Shown here: piece after piece, positions 34,093-43,827 of the stretch
How the letters are laid out: each line of letters begins with the position of its first letter
Numbering within the stretch: the first letter of the stretch is position 1
NCBI RefSeq assembly: GCF_010731855.1
Contig: NZ_AP022620.1
Location: forward strand, 2,914,001 to 2,978,000
Direction of reading: 5' to 3'
Origin: Mycolicibacterium anyangense
GTDB taxonomy: Bacteria > Actinomycetota > Actinomycetes > Mycobacteriales > Mycobacteriaceae
Length of the DNA: 64,000 bases
The notes under the pieces: generated by a model
Told to the model about the DNA's origin: nothing
Databases searched by the model: none
What the model saw: only the letters and a program-made list of their open reading frames with translations
Program-made: the position numbers and the translations under genes

Positions 34093-35571
34093 ATGGGAGC
34101 TGACAGGTTACGGCGCGGGCTGAGTCGATGTAGGCCCCGCCGCGCGGCCGCTGTCGCCGCGCTGGCAGCCGTCGTCTTCGCCACGCTATTCGGCACTACG
34201 CTGCTCTCGCCCAGCCCGGCCGCCGCCGAGGGTGAAACCTATGTGATCGCCACCGACACCACCTTCGCGCCCTTCGAATTCCAGGACAAGCAGGGCAAGT
34301 TCGTCGGCATCGACATGGATCTGATCCGCGCGATCGCGCAGGACCAGAAGTTCAAGGTCGACATCAAACCGCTGGGTTTCGACGCCGCACTACAGGCCGT
34401 ACAGGCCAACCAGGTCGACGGCGTCATCGCGGGCATGTCGATCACCGACAAGCGCAAGCAGGTGTTCGACTTCTCCGAGCCCTACTTCGAGTCCGGCATC
34501 CAGATGGCGGTGCTCAAGACCAATAACGACATCAAGTCCTACGAGGATCTGCGCGGCAAGCGGGTCGCGGTCAAGAACGGCACCCAGGGCGCCACCTTCG
34601 CCAACTCCATCAAGGACAAGTACGGCTTCCAGGTCGTCTCGTTCGCCGACTCGTCGTCGATGTTCGACGAAGTGAAGACCGGTAATTCGGTGGCCGTGTT
34701 CGAGGACTACCCGGTGTTGCTGTACGGCATCGCCCAGGGAAACGGCTTCAAGACCGTCACCCCCAAGGAAGATCCCACCGGCTACGGGTTCGCGGTCAAC
34801 AAGGGCCGCAACGCCGAACTGCTCTCGAAGTTCAACGCCGGCCTGAACAACCTGAAGAAGTCCGGCGAGTACGACAAGATCATCAACAGCTACCTCGGTG
34901 AGGGTGCGACCAACGACGACAACTCGTTCCTCGGACTGATCAAGAGCACATCGCCGATGCTGCTGGCGGGCCTGAAGATGACCGTCATCCTGACGGTCGT
35001 CTCGATCGCCATCGCCTTGGTCCTCGGCGTCATCTTCGGCCTGTTCCGGGTGTCGCGCTCGATCTGGTTGCGCGGTATCGGCACCACGTTCGTCGACATC
35101 TTCCGCGGCACACCCCTGCTGGTGCAGGCGTTCTTCATCTACTTCGGCATCCCCTCGGCGCTGGGCTTCCAGATGAGCGCGCTCACCGCGGGCATCATCA
35201 CGCTGTCGCTCAACGCCGGGGCCTACATGACCGAGATCGTGCGCGGCGGTATCCAGTCGGTGGACAAGGGGCAGATGGAGGCTGCCCGCAGCCTCGGTAT
35301 CGGCTACCTGCCTACCATGCGCAAAGTGATTCTGCCGCAAGCGATCCGGACGATGATCCCGTCCTACATCAACCAGTTCGTGATCACCCTCAAGGACACC
35401 TCGATCCTGTCGGTAATCGGCATCGCCGAACTGACCCAGACGGGCCGGATCATCATCGCCGGCAACTACCAGTCGTTCAAGATGTGGCTCATCATCGGTG
35501 TCATCTACTTCGTCGTGATCATGGCGCTGACCAAGCTCTCGGATCGTCTCGAGAAAAGGATCGTGAAATGA
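34093..35571 (+). CDS. Amino-acid ABC transporter, binding protein fused to permease
   Basis: A 492-residue fusion. Residues 1-45 are a long signal sequence. Residues 46-275 are a type 3 solute-binding domain ([42 protein letters not shown]). From about residue 290 comes the GlnP/HisM-type permease with the EAA loop [12 protein letters not shown]. The fusion resembles GlnP/GlnH proteins that import glutamine or other polar amino acids and keep one tethered binding domain per permease chain. The ATPase gene overlaps the stop by ATGA. Confidence 0.92.
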   Translation: MGADRLRRGLSRCRPRRAAAVAALAAVVFATLFGTTLLSPSPAAAEGETYVIATDTTFAPFEFQDKQGKFVGIDMDLIRAIAQDQKFKVDIKPLGFDAALQAVQANQVDGVIAGMSITDKRKQVFDFSEPYFESGIQMAVLKTNNDIKSYEDLRGKRVAVKNGTQGATFANSIKDKYGFQVVSFADSSSMFDEVKTGNSVAVFEDYPVLLYGIAQGNGFKTVTPKEDPTGYGFAVNKGRNAELLSKFNAGLNNLKKSGEYDKIINSYLGEGATNDDNSFLGLIKSTSPMLLAGLKMTVILTVVSIAIALVLGVIFGLFRVSRSIWLRGIGTTFVDIFRGTPLLVQAFFIYFGIPSALGFQMSALTAGIITLSLNAGAYMTEIVRGGIQSVDKGQMEAARSLGIGYLPTMRKVILPQAIRTMIPSYINQFVITLKDTSILSVIGIAELTQTGRIIIAGNYQSFKMWLIIGVIYFVVIMALTKLSDRLEKRIVK

Positions 35572-36341
35572 CCGAACTCGTCCCCGAGACTGCCGCCGCA
35601 GAACCAGCGGGCACCGTCAAGATCCAGATCGACAACCTCAAGAAGGCCTTCGGTGAGTTGGTGGTGCTCGACGGCATCACCACCGACATCAAGCAGGGCG
35701 AGGTGGTGTGCGTCATCGGGCCGTCGGGCTCGGGCAAGTCGACGTTCCTGCGCTGCCTGAACAAGCTGGAGGACATCACCGCGGGCAAGATGGTGGTCGA
35801 CCACTTCGACCTCACCGACCCCAAGGTCGACCTGGACAAGGTGCGCCAGCACATCGGCATGGTGTTCCAGCACTTCAACCTCTTCCCGCACATGACCGTG
35901 CTGCAGAACGTCACCCTGGCGCCACTGCTCACCAAGAAGATGGACAAGGCCGCCGCCGAGAAGAAGGCGATGGACCTGCTCGGGCAGGTCGGGCTGGCCG
36001 AGAAGGCGGGCGTCAAACCGTCCACCCTGTCCGGTGGGCAGAAGCAGCGGGTGGCGATCGCCCGCGCGCTGGCGATGAGCCCGTCGATCATGTTGTTCGA
36101 CGAGGCCACCAGCGCGCTGGACCCGGAGATGGTCGGCGACGTGCTGGAGGTGCTGCGCCAGTTGGCCCAGGGCGGTATGACGATGGTGGTGGTCACCCAC
36201 GAAATGGGCTTCGCCAGGGAGGTCGCGTCCCGGGTGATCTTCATGGCCGACGGCAACATCGTCGAGGATGACACCCCCGAAGAAGTCTTCGGAAACCCGA
36301 AAAGCCCACGGCTACAGGAATTCCTGTCCAAGGTGCTCTAG
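35568..36341 (+). CDS. glnQ: Amino-acid ABC transporter ATP-binding protein (GlnQ type)
   Basis: A 257-residue polar amino-acid-type ATPase. Walker [11 protein letters not shown]-loop [10 protein letters not shown], signature L-S-G-G-Q-K-Q-R, Walker [13 protein letters not shown] and the switch His in V-V-V-T-H-E-M are all intact. It overlaps the fused permease gene by four bases and is followed directly by a strong terminator hairpin, so the importer is a two-gene operon. Confidence 0.93.
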   Translation: MTELVPETAAAEPAGTVKIQIDNLKKAFGELVVLDGITTDIKQGEVVCVIGPSGSGKSTFLRCLNKLEDITAGKMVVDHFDLTDPKVDLDKVRQHIGMVFQHFNLFPHMTVLQNVTLAPLLTKKMDKAAAEKKAMDLLGQVGLAEKAGVKPSTLSGGQKQRVAIARALAMSPSIMLFDEATSALDPEMVGDVLEVLRQLAQGGMTMVVVTHEMGFAREVASRVIFMADGNIVEDDTPEEVFGNPKSPRLQEFLSKVL

Positions 36342-36349
36342 CACTGTGA

Positions 36350-36392
36350 CAATCGGCCCCTGCTCCCCTACCGGGACGGCAGGGGCCGATTG
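36350..36392 (+). terminator. Terminator of the amino-acid importer operon
   Basis: CAATCGGCCCCTGC pairs over all 14 bases with GCAGGGGCCGATTG, with a 15-base loop, 9 bp after the glnQ stop. Confidence 0.85.
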
Positions 36393-36411
36393 CGATCTCG
36401 GCACCTATTGG

Positions 36412-36440
36412 TTGTGCACAATTTAATTGTGCCCTATAGT
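36412..36440 (+). promoter_or_regulatory. ohrR promoter with embedded OhrR operator
   Basis: TTGTGC (36412-36417) and TATAGT (36435-36440) are 17 bp apart, a good SigA-type promoter. The operator GCACAATT-T-AATTGTGC (36416-36432), a perfect 8-bp inverted repeat with a single-base centre, fills the spacer. It fits the known OhrR box type. The expected transcript start (about 36447) coincides with GTG 36448, so the mRNA should be leaderless or nearly so. Confidence 0.8.
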
Positions 36441-36447
36441 GGCTCTC

Positions 36448-36879
36448 GTGACTGCTCCACGACTCGACGACCAGCTGTGCTTCGCGCTGTATTCGGCGTC
36501 TCGCGCAGTGACGGCGGCCTACCGGCCGCTGCTGGCTGACCTCAACCTCACCTATCCGCAGTACCTGGTGCTGCTGGTGCTGTGGGAGGAGGGCCACGCC
36601 AACGTCGGCCGGTTGTGCCAGCGGCTACACCTCGATTCGGGCACCCTCTCGCCGCTGCTCAAGCGGCTGGAAGCCATCGGTTACATCACCCGGGAACGCT
36701 GCGCCGACGACGAACGTCGGGTCGAGGTGGTTCTCACCCCGACCGGAAAACGGCTGCAGCACAAGGCGGCCTGCATACCCGAGCGGCTGATGCAGACATC
36801 GGAAATGAGCCCGGACGATATCGTCGCGCTCCGCGACGCAGTGCTGCGCCTGTCCGAGGCAGTGCTTTCACACCACTGA
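36448..36879 (+). CDS. ohrR: Organic-hydroperoxide-sensing MarR-family repressor
   Basis: A 143-residue MarR-fold repressor. The peroxide-sensing Cys11 sits in the family motif L-D-D-Q-L-C-F-A-L-Y-S-A-S-R. The winged helix follows: L-T-Y-P-Q-Y-L-V-L-L-V-L-W-E, H-L-D-S-G-T-L-S-P-L-L-K-R-L-E and D-E-R-R-V-E-V-V-L-T. Oxidation of the Cys by organic hydroperoxides should release it from DNA and derepress ohr. The start GTG 36448 is chosen because it falls at the predicted transcription start. ohr begins 16 bp later. Confidence 0.93.
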   Translation: MTAPRLDDQLCFALYSASRAVTAAYRPLLADLNLTYPQYLVLLVLWEEGHANVGRLCQRLHLDSGTLSPLLKRLEAIGYITRERCADDERRVEVVLTPTGKRLQHKAACIPERLMQTSEMSPDDIVALRDAVLRLSEAVLSHH

Positions 36880-36895
36880 AGAAAAGGGATTTGAC

Positions 36896-37318
36896 ATGAA
36901 GGTTCTCTACACCGCTGAGGCCCTGGCCACCGGCGAGGGACGCGACGGCCACGGCCGCACCTCCGACGGCAAGGTCGACGTCGAGCTGAGCATTCCCAAG
37001 GAGATGGGTGGTTCCGGCGTCGGTACCAACCCCGAGCAGCTGTTCGCTGTCGGCTACGCGGCCTGCTACCACTCGGCGCTGCGGCTGGTCGCCCGCCAGG
37101 AGAAGGCCGACGTCTCGGATTCCTCGGTGGGAGCTCGGGTGTCGCTGGGCGCCAATGATGCCGGCGGGTTCACGCTCGCGGTGGAACTGGAGATCACGCT
37201 GCCCAACGTCGACCACGACACGGCGGTGGCGCTGGCCGAGAAGGCCCACCAGGTGTGCCCCTACTCCAACGCCACCCGCGGCAACATCGACGTCGCACTG
37301 ACAGTCACCGACGACTGA
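36896..37318 (+). CDS. ohr: Organic hydroperoxide resistance protein (OsmC/Ohr family)
   Basis: A 140-residue thiol peroxidase that reduces organic hydroperoxides. The peroxidatic Cys57 is in A-V-G-Y-A-A-C-Y-H-S-A-L and the resolving Cys121 in H-Q-V-C-P-Y-S-N-A-T-R-G-N. The N-terminal Y-T-A-E-A-L-A-T-G-E-G-R-D-G-H strand is Ohr-type rather than OsmC-type. Co-transcribed with ohrR. Confidence 0.95.
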   Translation: MKVLYTAEALATGEGRDGHGRTSDGKVDVELSIPKEMGGSGVGTNPEQLFAVGYAACYHSALRLVARQEKADVSDSSVGARVSLGANDAGGFTLAVELEITLPNVDHDTAVALAEKAHQVCPYSNATRGNIDVALTVTDD

Positions 37319-37339
37319 CCTTCAGCGACTGACCTTCAG
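37312..37339. repeat. 14-bp tandem duplication across two convergent stops
   Basis: CGACTGACCTTCAG occurs twice without a gap (37312-37325 and 37326-37339). The first copy contains the ohr stop, the second the stop of the minus-strand GH2 gene, so the duplication separated the two ends without harming either. Confidence 0.85.
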
Positions 37340-39231
37340 CGGCGGACGTCCGGCGGTGGCATGGCCGGCGTTCCGGCGGCGATGACGGCCCGATTTCGTT
37401 CGGCGACAACGGGTATCGGCATCTTGACCACCCACCTGTCGTAGCTGAGGAAGCCGTTGACCTCGTTCTCGACATCGGTGGTCTGGGTGTAGATGGCACC
37501 CGAGAGGCCACCGGCACGCACCTGGGCTTCCAGGGCGCGGCTCACCGCGACGTAGCGCGCGGTGAGCTGGTCGGGACGGCGGGCCAGTTCATAGGCCTGC
37601 GGACGGCCCGGCCACCGGTTATGGTCCAACACCAGCCCGAGGCCGCCGTACTCGCCGTCGACCCGCACCCTCGGGTCGCCGGGCACGGACGTCTTTCCTG
37701 GGCCGACGTAGGTGTGGTCGTCGTAGATGTCACCGGCGCGGCTGTCGGGCCGCGACTTGCAGCAGTTGACCCCGCTGTTGGCGTCCACCATCCGAGTCGG
37801 GTCGGCCGTCTTCACCAGATTGGCGATACGGGCGGTGTCGAACTCGCCCCACCCTTCGTTGAACGGCACCCAGCCGACGATCGAGGTGACGCTGCGCAGC
37901 TGGTCGATCATCGCCAGCAGTTCGCGTTCGAAGTTGGCCTTGGCCGCCGGGGACGGCTCCGGCGCGGGGCCCACCGGAATGTCGAGTGAGACATCGAGCG
38001 ACGGCATGTCCTGCCAGACCAGCAGGCCCAGGGTGTCGGCCCAGTAGTACCAGCGCGCCGGTTCGACCTTGGCATGCTTGCGCACGAAGTTCATCCCGAA
38101 CTCCTTGGTGCGCTGCAGATCGGAACGCAGGGCGTCGTCGGTGGGCGCGGTGTAGATACCGTCGGGCCAGTAGCCCTGGTCGAGTGGGCCGTGTAGGAAA
38201 GTGGTGCGGCCGTTGAGCGCGATCCGCGGGCGGCCCTTGGGGTCGCGGACAGTGCCGATGGTGCGCAGCCCGGCGTAACTGGACACCGCGTCGAGCACCC
38301 TGCCGGCCGGACTGACCACTGCCACCGTCAGGTCGTAGAGGTAGGGATCGTCGGGCGTCCACAGCCGGGGTGCCGCAACCGTGAGGCGAAGCGGTGCACC
38401 GGCCGGACCCGACGAGCTCGCGACCACCCGGCCGCCGCGTTCGGAGAGCAGCGCCACCACCCGCTGGTCGGTGGTGCCTGCGGTTCTCGGGCGCAGCGTC
38501 AGGCCGGTGAGGTCCGGGGTGATGTCGAGCTTGTCGATGTGGGCGGGACGCACCGGTTCCAGCCAGACGGTCTGCCAGATGCCCGAAGCGCCCGTGTAGA
38601 ACAGACCCTCGGGATCGTTGCGCTGCTTGCCCACCGGAAACGGGTTGGCTTCGTTGCGGTCCTGCGCGCGCACCACGATCTCGTGGCGCCCGGCCCGCCG
38701 CAACGCCGGGGTGATATCGGCGCTGAACTCGGTGTAGCCGCCCTCGTGGTGGGCCACCTGCTGACCGTTGACCCATACAGTGGCGATCTGGTCGACGGCA
38801 CCGAAGTGCAGCAGGATGCGCCGGCCCTGCCAACCGCTGGGCAGCGTGAACACCTTTCGATACCACATCTCGTCGTCATGTCTGCCGATGCCGGACAGCG
38901 CCGACTCCACCGGGTAGGGCACCAGCACCTGTTCCCGGTAGGCCCCCGGCGGCGGTGGCGCGGGTAGTGCGGCTCCGGCCGACCGGCCGGTGTAGCCCCA
39001 GACGCCGTTGAGGTTGAGCCAGTCGGCGCGCACCATCTGCGGGCGCGGATAGTCAGGTAGGGCGTTACCGGTCCCGACGAACTTGGTCCACGGCGTGGGC
39101 AGCAGGGCGGGCTTCGGGTGGAACATCACGACGGCCTGCGCCGGCGCGGTGCCGGTGGCGATGAGCGCCAGCACGACCAGCGCGGCGGCCGCGATGCGAC
39201 CGACCCAGGGCAGCACGAAGCCACCGGGCAT
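37336..39231 (-). CDS. Secreted glycoside hydrolase family 2 enzyme (beta-galactosidase/glucuronidase-like)
   Basis: A 631-residue exported enzyme with a signal peptide ending near A-P-A-Q-A (residue 33). It has the GH2 order: jelly-roll sugar-binding domain ([19 protein letters not shown]), immunoglobulin-like domain and TIM barrel. The acid/base Glu459 is in [10 protein letters not shown] and the nucleophile is probably Glu527 in V-D-G-E-Y-G-G. It is shorter than E. coli LacZ and lacks the LacZ C-terminal domains. The substrate is unknown; an extracellular glycan is likely. Confidence 0.9.
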   Translation of the reverse strand: MPGGFVLPWVGRIAAAALVVLALIATGTAPAQAVVMFHPKPALLPTPWTKFVGTGNALPDYPRPQMVRADWLNLNGVWGYTGRSAGAALPAPPPPGAYREQVLVPYPVESALSGIGRHDDEMWYRKVFTLPSGWQGRRILLHFGAVDQIATVWVNGQQVAHHEGGYTEFSADITPALRRAGRHEIVVRAQDRNEANPFPVGKQRNDPEGLFYTGASGIWQTVWLEPVRPAHIDKLDITPDLTGLTLRPRTAGTTDQRVVALLSERGGRVVASSSGPAGAPLRLTVAAPRLWTPDDPYLYDLTVAVVSPAGRVLDAVSSYAGLRTIGTVRDPKGRPRIALNGRTTFLHGPLDQGYWPDGIYTAPTDDALRSDLQRTKEFGMNFVRKHAKVEPARWYYWADTLGLLVWQDMPSLDVSLDIPVGPAPEPSPAAKANFERELLAMIDQLRSVTSIVGWVPFNEGWGEFDTARIANLVKTADPTRMVDANSGVNCCKSRPDSRAGDIYDDHTYVGPGKTSVPGDPRVRVDGEYGGLGLVLDHNRWPGRPQAYELARRPDQLTARYVAVSRALEAQVRAGGLSGAIYTQTTDVENEVNGFLSYDRWVVKMPIPVVAERNRAVIAAGTPAMPPPDVRR

Positions 39232-39343
39232 GACAGTTCCCCCATAGACGACTCATCGGCGGCGCGCCCCCGCGACGCCACTGGCGTGGATTGTGGATTT
39301 CGCCGTTGGCACTGTAGTCCTCGGCGGGCCCGATTGTCGCAAA

Positions 39344-39364
39344 GTGCGAAAGATGTTTTCGCAC
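39344..39364. promoter_or_regulatory. 8-bp inverted repeat upstream of a CobW gene
   Basis: GTGCGAAA-GATGT-TTTCGCAC is a perfect inverted repeat with a 5-base spacer, 67 bp before the CobW start and in the divergent gap to the GH2 gene. It is not a Zur box (no GAAAAT core). A regulator-binding site is likely. Confidence 0.5.
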
Positions 39365-39430
39365 AGTGACTTTTCATTCGGGCGCCGGTGGCTTTTCGCT
39401 CTCTGCAGGCGGAGCGTTACTCTCGCGGGC

Positions 39431-40441
39431 ATGGCGATTCCGGTCATCGCACTCACCGGTTATCTCGGTGCGGGGAAGACGACGCTGCTCAACCACGTAC
39501 TGCGCACGCCGCGGGCAAGGGTCGGTGTGGTGATCAACGACTTCGGCGAGATCAACGTCGACGCGGGCTTGATCAGCGGCCAGATCGACGAGCCCGCCTC
39601 GATCGCCGGCGGCTGCATCTGCTGCCTGCCCGAGGACGGTCAACTCGATGCGGCGCTGGCGCGGCTGGCCGATCCGCGGCTGCGCCTGGACGCGATCATC
39701 GTCGAGGCCAGCGGGCTGGCCGACCCGGCCGCGCTGGCCCGCATCATCGGCTTCAGCGAGATCGGCGGGGTGCGCGACGGCGGTGTGGTCGACGTCATCG
39801 ACGCGGCCCGGCATTTCGAGACCGTCGACTGCGGCGGGGTGGCCCCGGCCCGCTACGGTGCGGCCACGCTGGTGGTGGTCAACAAGCTGGACCAGGTCCC
39901 GCAGCCCGAGCGCGCCGCCACGCTGCACCGCATCGAAGACCGGGTGCGCGAACGCAACTCGCGCGCCTACGTCGTCGGGGTCAGCGAGGGCCGGATCGAT
40001 CCGGCCCTGCTCTACGACGTCGCCGCAGCGGTCGACGAAGGAGGTCAGCTGTCGTTCCGCGACGCGTTCGTCGACGAACCGTCAGACGTCCATCATCACG
40101 TCCACGCCGATGCGGTGACCGTGACGGCGCAGACGCCAGTGGACACCGAACGTCTGCTCGAGCTGTTGGAGGCACCGCCGCCCGGGGTGTACCGGATCAA
40201 GGGGCAGGTGGCGGTGCGGCACCGGTCAGCCGGGCGCACCGTCGTCGTCAACGTCGTCGGGCCGTCGGTTCACCTGGCGCGCGGGGCAGCGTCGGGGACG
40301 CGCAGCGACCTGGTGGCCATCGGGATGCACCTGGACGTCGAGGCGGTGCGCACCCGGCTGCACGAGGCGCTACGCCCCGCGGACGGCCCGCCGTCCACGA
40401 TGGCAGCCCGCCGGCTGCAACGGCACCTGAGCGGAGGGTGA
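39431..40441 (+). CDS. CobW/COG0523-family GTPase (metallochaperone)
   Basis: A 336-residue G3E GTPase. P-loop G-Y-L-G-A-G-K-T-T (residues 10-18), Walker B-type E-A-S-G-L-A-D-P, the metal motif G-C-I-C-C-L-P (Cys62, Cys64, Cys65) and N-K-L-D guanine specificity are intact, with a D-V-H-H-H-V-H-A-D metal-rich segment before the C-terminal domain. COG0523 proteins deliver zinc, cobalt or other metals to client enzymes. The promoter has an inverted repeat that is not a Zur box, so this copy may serve another metal or signal. No obvious client gene adjoins it. Confidence 0.9.
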   Translation: MAIPVIALTGYLGAGKTTLLNHVLRTPRARVGVVINDFGEINVDAGLISGQIDEPASIAGGCICCLPEDGQLDAALARLADPRLRLDAIIVEASGLADPAALARIIGFSEIGGVRDGGVVDVIDAARHFETVDCGGVAPARYGAATLVVVNKLDQVPQPERAATLHRIEDRVRERNSRAYVVGVSEGRIDPALLYDVAAAVDEGGQLSFRDAFVDEPSDVHHHVHADAVTVTAQTPVDTERLLELLEAPPPGVYRIKGQVAVRHRSAGRTVVVNVVGPSVHLARGAASGTRSDLVAIGMHLDVEAVRTRLHEALRPADGPPSTMAARRLQRHLSGG

Positions 40442-40487
40442 GCCGCTAAGCCGTGCGGTGGCGCCCCGCGGGTGACATCATCCCGTC

Positions 40488-41981
40488 GTGGACACTGACA
40501 AGCCGCAGATCGCCTACCCCTCTCCCGGTTCGCGGCCCCGCCGCCGCGAACAGGAGCCGCTGGCTCCTCATGTGATCGTGCTGTTCGGTGCAACCGGAGA
40601 TCTGGCCAAACGCAAGCTGCTTCCGGGGATGGCCTACCTGGTGAAGTCGGCGCTGGCGCCGGCCATCCAGGTGGTCGGCACCTCGCTGGAGGATCTCACC
40701 GTCGAAGAGTTCCGGGCGATCGCCCGCGAGGCCATCGACGACTTCGGTAGCCACAAGCTCAGCGACGCGGAGTGGGCGGAGTTCGCCAGCCGGGTCACCT
40801 ACGTTCCGCAGAGCGCCGGGCCGCAAGCCCTCGCCGCAGCGGTGGCCACCGCCGAGGAGGCGCTCGGCGCCGGGGTGCGCCGACTGCACTACCTGTCGGT
40901 GCCGCCCAAGGCCGCGCAGGCGGTGATCACGATGCTCAAGGAGGCCGACCTGGTGGCCCGCTCGCGGGTGGTCATGGAGAAGCCGTTCGGCACCGACCTG
41001 GCCAGCGCGATCCAACTCAACGACTTCGTGCACAAGACGTTCCGCGAATCGCAGATCTTCCGCATCGACCACTTCCTGGGCAAGGAGGCCGCGCAGAACA
41101 TCCTGGCGTTCCGGTTCGCCAACGGGTTGTTCGAGCCGATCTGGAACCGCAACTTCATCGACCACATCCAGATCGACATCCCCGAGAAGCTGGGCCTGGA
41201 CAACCGGGCCAACTTCTACGAGAGCACCGGCGCCTACAAGGACATGGTGGTCACCCATCTGTTCCAGGTGATGGCCTTCGTGGTGATGGAACCGCCCACC
41301 GCGCTCGAGCCCCGGGCGATCAGCGAGGAGAAGAACAAGGTCTTCCGCTCCATGCTGCCCATCGACACCGCGAACGTGGTCCGCGGCCAGTACACCGGGT
41401 ACCGCGACGAGGAGGGTGTGGCGCGGGATTCCGACACCGAGACGTTCATCGCGCTCAAGGTCGGGATCGACAACTGGCGGTGGGCCGGGGTGCCGATCTA
41501 TCTGCGCACCGGCAAGCGAATGGCCGAGGGCCAGCGGATCATCTCGATCGCCTTCAAAGAGGCACCGCGCACCATGTTCCCGCCGGGCTCCGGTGTCGGC
41601 TCGCAGGGCCCGGACCACCTGACCTTCGACCTGGCCGACGCCTCGAAGGTGTCGTTGTCGTTCTACGGCAAGCGCCCCGGCCCGGGGATGAAGCTGGAGA
41701 AGCTGTCCATGCAGTTCTCCACCCAGGAGACCGACTACTCCGACGACGTTCTCGAGGCCTACGAGCGATTGATCCTCGACGCCATGCGCGGCGACCACAC
41801 CCTGTTCACCACCGCCGAGGGCATCGAATCGCTGTGGGAGCGTTCAGCGGACCTGCTGGAGGACCCGCCGGCGGTGAAGATGTACGCCCAGGACACCTGG
41901 GGCCCCAACGCCATTCACCAGCTGATCGCCCCGAACAGCTGGCGGTTGCCGTTCGAGCGGGTGTGGCGGGAGAAGAAGTAG
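40488..41981 (+). CDS. zwf: Glucose-6-phosphate 1-dehydrogenase
   Basis: A 497-residue G6PDH, first step of the oxidative pentose-phosphate route, reducing NADP+ (or the related cofactor). It has the Rossmann G-A-T-G-D-L-A-K-R-K (residues 34-43) and the active-site signature R-I-D-H-F-L-G-K-E (192-200). Length and motifs are normal. Starts at GTG 40488, 46 bp after the CobW stop, and is followed 8 bp later by a flavin-reductase gene. It is not next to tkt/tal/opcA, unlike the main mycobacterial zwf2 locus, so it may be an extra copy. Confidence 0.94.
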   Translation: MDTDKPQIAYPSPGSRPRRREQEPLAPHVIVLFGATGDLAKRKLLPGMAYLVKSALAPAIQVVGTSLEDLTVEEFRAIAREAIDDFGSHKLSDAEWAEFASRVTYVPQSAGPQALAAAVATAEEALGAGVRRLHYLSVPPKAAQAVITMLKEADLVARSRVVMEKPFGTDLASAIQLNDFVHKTFRESQIFRIDHFLGKEAAQNILAFRFANGLFEPIWNRNFIDHIQIDIPEKLGLDNRANFYESTGAYKDMVVTHLFQVMAFVVMEPPTALEPRAISEEKNKVFRSMLPIDTANVVRGQYTGYRDEEGVARDSDTETFIALKVGIDNWRWAGVPIYLRTGKRMAEGQRIISIAFKEAPRTMFPPGSGVGSQGPDHLTFDLADASKVSLSFYGKRPGPGMKLEKLSMQFSTQETDYSDDVLEAYERLILDAMRGDHTLFTTAEGIESLWERSADLLEDPPAVKMYAQDTWGPNAIHQLIAPNSWRLPFERVWREKK

Positions 41982-41989
41982 GCTTCGGT

Positions 41990-42613
41990 ATGGCCGGCAG
42001 CGACGCACACTATTTCCGCCCCGCCGAGGGCACCGGTCTACCGCACAATCCGTTCAATGCCATCGTGGGGCCACGCCCGATCGGCTGGATCTCCACCCAG
42101 GCCTCCGACGGAACGAGGAACCTGGCTCCGTACAGCTTCTTCAACGGCTTCAACTACTACCCGCCGATCGTCGGGTTCTCCTCCGTCGGATGGAAGGACA
42201 GCGTCGCCAACATCGAGGCCACCGGTGACTTCGTCTGGAATCTCGCCACCCGCGACCTCGCGGATCAGATGAACCAGACCTCCGCATCGGTGCCGGCCGA
42301 CGTCGACGAGTTCGGCGTCGCCGGGTTGACCGCGATTGCGGCGTCGCTGGTGAGTTCACCGATGGTGCTCGAAAGCCCGGTGAACTTCGAATGCAAACTG
42401 TCCCAACTGATCCGGCTCACCTCGGCTGCCGGCGATGCGTTGGACACCTGGATGGTTCTTGGCGAGGTGGTGGCGGTGCACATCGATCGTGACCACCTCG
42501 TCGACGGGATCTACAACACGGCGGGACCGCGCCCCATCCTGCGGGCCGGCGGGCCGGCCGGCTATTTCGAGATCGGCCCGGACGCCGGGTTCCTGATGCC
42601 GCGACCGGACTGA
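41990..42613 (+). CDS. Flavin reductase-like protein (FMN-binding split barrel)
   Basis: A 207-residue single-domain protein of the flavin-reductase-like group. The N-terminal [14 protein letters not shown] and the middle [10 protein letters not shown] strand-loop are the FMN-binding part of the split barrel. [12 protein letters not shown] is also typical. Members use FMN to reduce substrates or supply FMNH2; the partner is unknown. ATG 41990 is 8 bp from the zwf stop, which would place an NADPH source and a flavin-linked enzyme in one operon. Confidence 0.86.
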   Translation: MAGSDAHYFRPAEGTGLPHNPFNAIVGPRPIGWISTQASDGTRNLAPYSFFNGFNYYPPIVGFSSVGWKDSVANIEATGDFVWNLATRDLADQMNQTSASVPADVDEFGVAGLTAIAASLVSSPMVLESPVNFECKLSQLIRLTSAAGDALDTWMVLGEVVAVHIDRDHLVDGIYNTAGPRPILRAGGPAGYFEIGPDAGFLMPRPD

Positions 42614-42642
42614 GCAGTGTGGACTCCGGGAGTGCACCCGGC

Positions 42643-42671
42643 TTGTCGTTCTTATTGAAAATGATTATCGT
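42643..42671 (+). promoter_or_regulatory. Promoter with Zur box upstream of CobW gene
   Basis: TTGTCG (42643-42648) and TATCGT (42666-42671) are 17 bp apart. The segment between contains TTGAAAATGATTATCG, a Zur-box half plus imperfect mate. The predicted start (about 42678) falls at ATG 42679, and no ribosome-binding site precedes it, so the message is probably leaderless. Confidence 0.68.
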
Positions 42672-42678
42672 TATGTCT

Positions 42679-43824
42679 ATGACTCAGGCGATGCCGACCC
42701 AGCCCCCCGTCACCGTGCTGTCCGGATTCCTGGGCGCAGGCAAGACCACGCTGCTCAACCACATCCTGGCCAACCGGGAAGGCCGCAGGGTCGCCGTCAT
42801 CGTCAATGACATGAGCGAGGTCAACATCGACGCCGCCCTGGTGGCCGGACAGGGACACCTCGATCGCACCGAGGAGAAGCTCGTCGAACTCACCAACGGC
42901 TGCATCTGCTGCACCCTGCGCGAAGACCTGATCACCTCGGTGCGAGAGTTGGCTCAGCAGAACAGGTTCGACCAGATCGTCATCGAGTCGACCGGGATCT
43001 CCGAGCCCATGCCGGTGGCCGCGACCTTCAGCTGGGAATTCGAGGACGGCTTCCGGCTCGACCAGGTGGCCCGCCTCGACACACTCGTCACTGTGGTCGA
43101 CGCCTCGACGTTCCTCACCGAGATCGCCCGCGGGGAGGCGCTGGCCGCCCGCGAGATGTCCGCCGGCGAGGGTGACGCCCGCAGCATCGCCGACCTGCTG
43201 GTGGATCAGGTCGAGTTCGCCGATGTCATTCTGATCAACAAGACCGACCTGGTACCCGAGCAGACTTGCGGGGCGGTCGAGGCGATGGTCCGCCGGATGA
43301 ATCCCTCGGCCACCATCGCGCGCACCGACCACGGCATCGTCCCCCTGTCGATGGTGCTCGATACCGGCCGGTTCGACCCGGTCACGGCCGCCAACGCGCC
43401 GGGCTGGGAGGAGGAGCTCGCCGACGGCCACACCCCCGAGACCGAGGAGTACGGCATCAGCAGCACCACGTTCCGCGCCGAGCGGCCGTTTCATCCCCAG
43501 CGGCTCGGTGACGCGCTCGGCCAGCTTCGAAGGGTGTTGCGCAGCAAGGGTTTCTGCTGGATCGCCAGCAGGCCGTCGATCGCCGCGATCTGGTCTCAGG
43601 CCGGCCCGAACCTGGTGATCGAGCCCGCGCAGTACTGGTCGGCCACCGAGATCGAGCCCGGCCAGGAGATCGTGTTCATCGGCGCCCGCCTCGATCACGC
43701 GCAGGTGCACGACCTGCTGCGCGCAGCATTGCTCACCGATGCCGAACTCGCCGCGGGTCAGGCCGCGTGGATCCGCTATCCCGATCCGCTGCCCGAATGG
43801 GGCATCACCCACAGCCACCCGTGA
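42679..43824 (+). CDS. Zur-regulated CobW/COG0523 GTPase (Rv0106-like)
   Basis: A 381-residue G3E GTPase with P-loop G-F-L-G-A-G-K-T-T (16-24), metal motif N-G-C-I-C-C-T-L (Cys75, Cys77, Cys78), N-K-T-D and an intact CobW C-terminal domain (R-P-F-H-P-Q-R-L-G). It is the zinc-starvation type: the promoter contains a Zur box, and the C-terminus ends in G-I-T-H-S-H-P. The likely role is inserting scarce zinc into essential enzymes. ATG 42673 and 42661 are alternative starts, but 42679 agrees with the predicted leaderless transcript. The next gene starts 3 bp later. Confidence 0.9.
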   Translation: MTQAMPTQPPVTVLSGFLGAGKTTLLNHILANREGRRVAVIVNDMSEVNIDAALVAGQGHLDRTEEKLVELTNGCICCTLREDLITSVRELAQQNRFDQIVIESTGISEPMPVAATFSWEFEDGFRLDQVARLDTLVTVVDASTFLTEIARGEALAAREMSAGEGDARSIADLLVDQVEFADVILINKTDLVPEQTCGAVEAMVRRMNPSATIARTDHGIVPLSMVLDTGRFDPVTAANAPGWEEELADGHTPETEEYGISSTTFRAERPFHPQRLGDALGQLRRVLRSKGFCWIASRPSIAAIWSQAGPNLVIEPAQYWSATEIEPGQEIVFIGARLDHAQVHDLLRAALLTDAELAAGQAAWIRYPDPLPEWGITHSHP

Positions 43825-43827
43825 CCG

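Noticed and set aside
39344..39364. Reading this inverted repeat as a Zur box
   Set aside because: It lacks the GAAAAT-N-ATTTTC core found at 22144, 22201 and 42654.
40446..41798. 450-codon minus-strand frame across zwf
   Set aside because: High-GC shadow of G6PDH; composition is His/Gly/Val/Leu-rich and no motif is visible.
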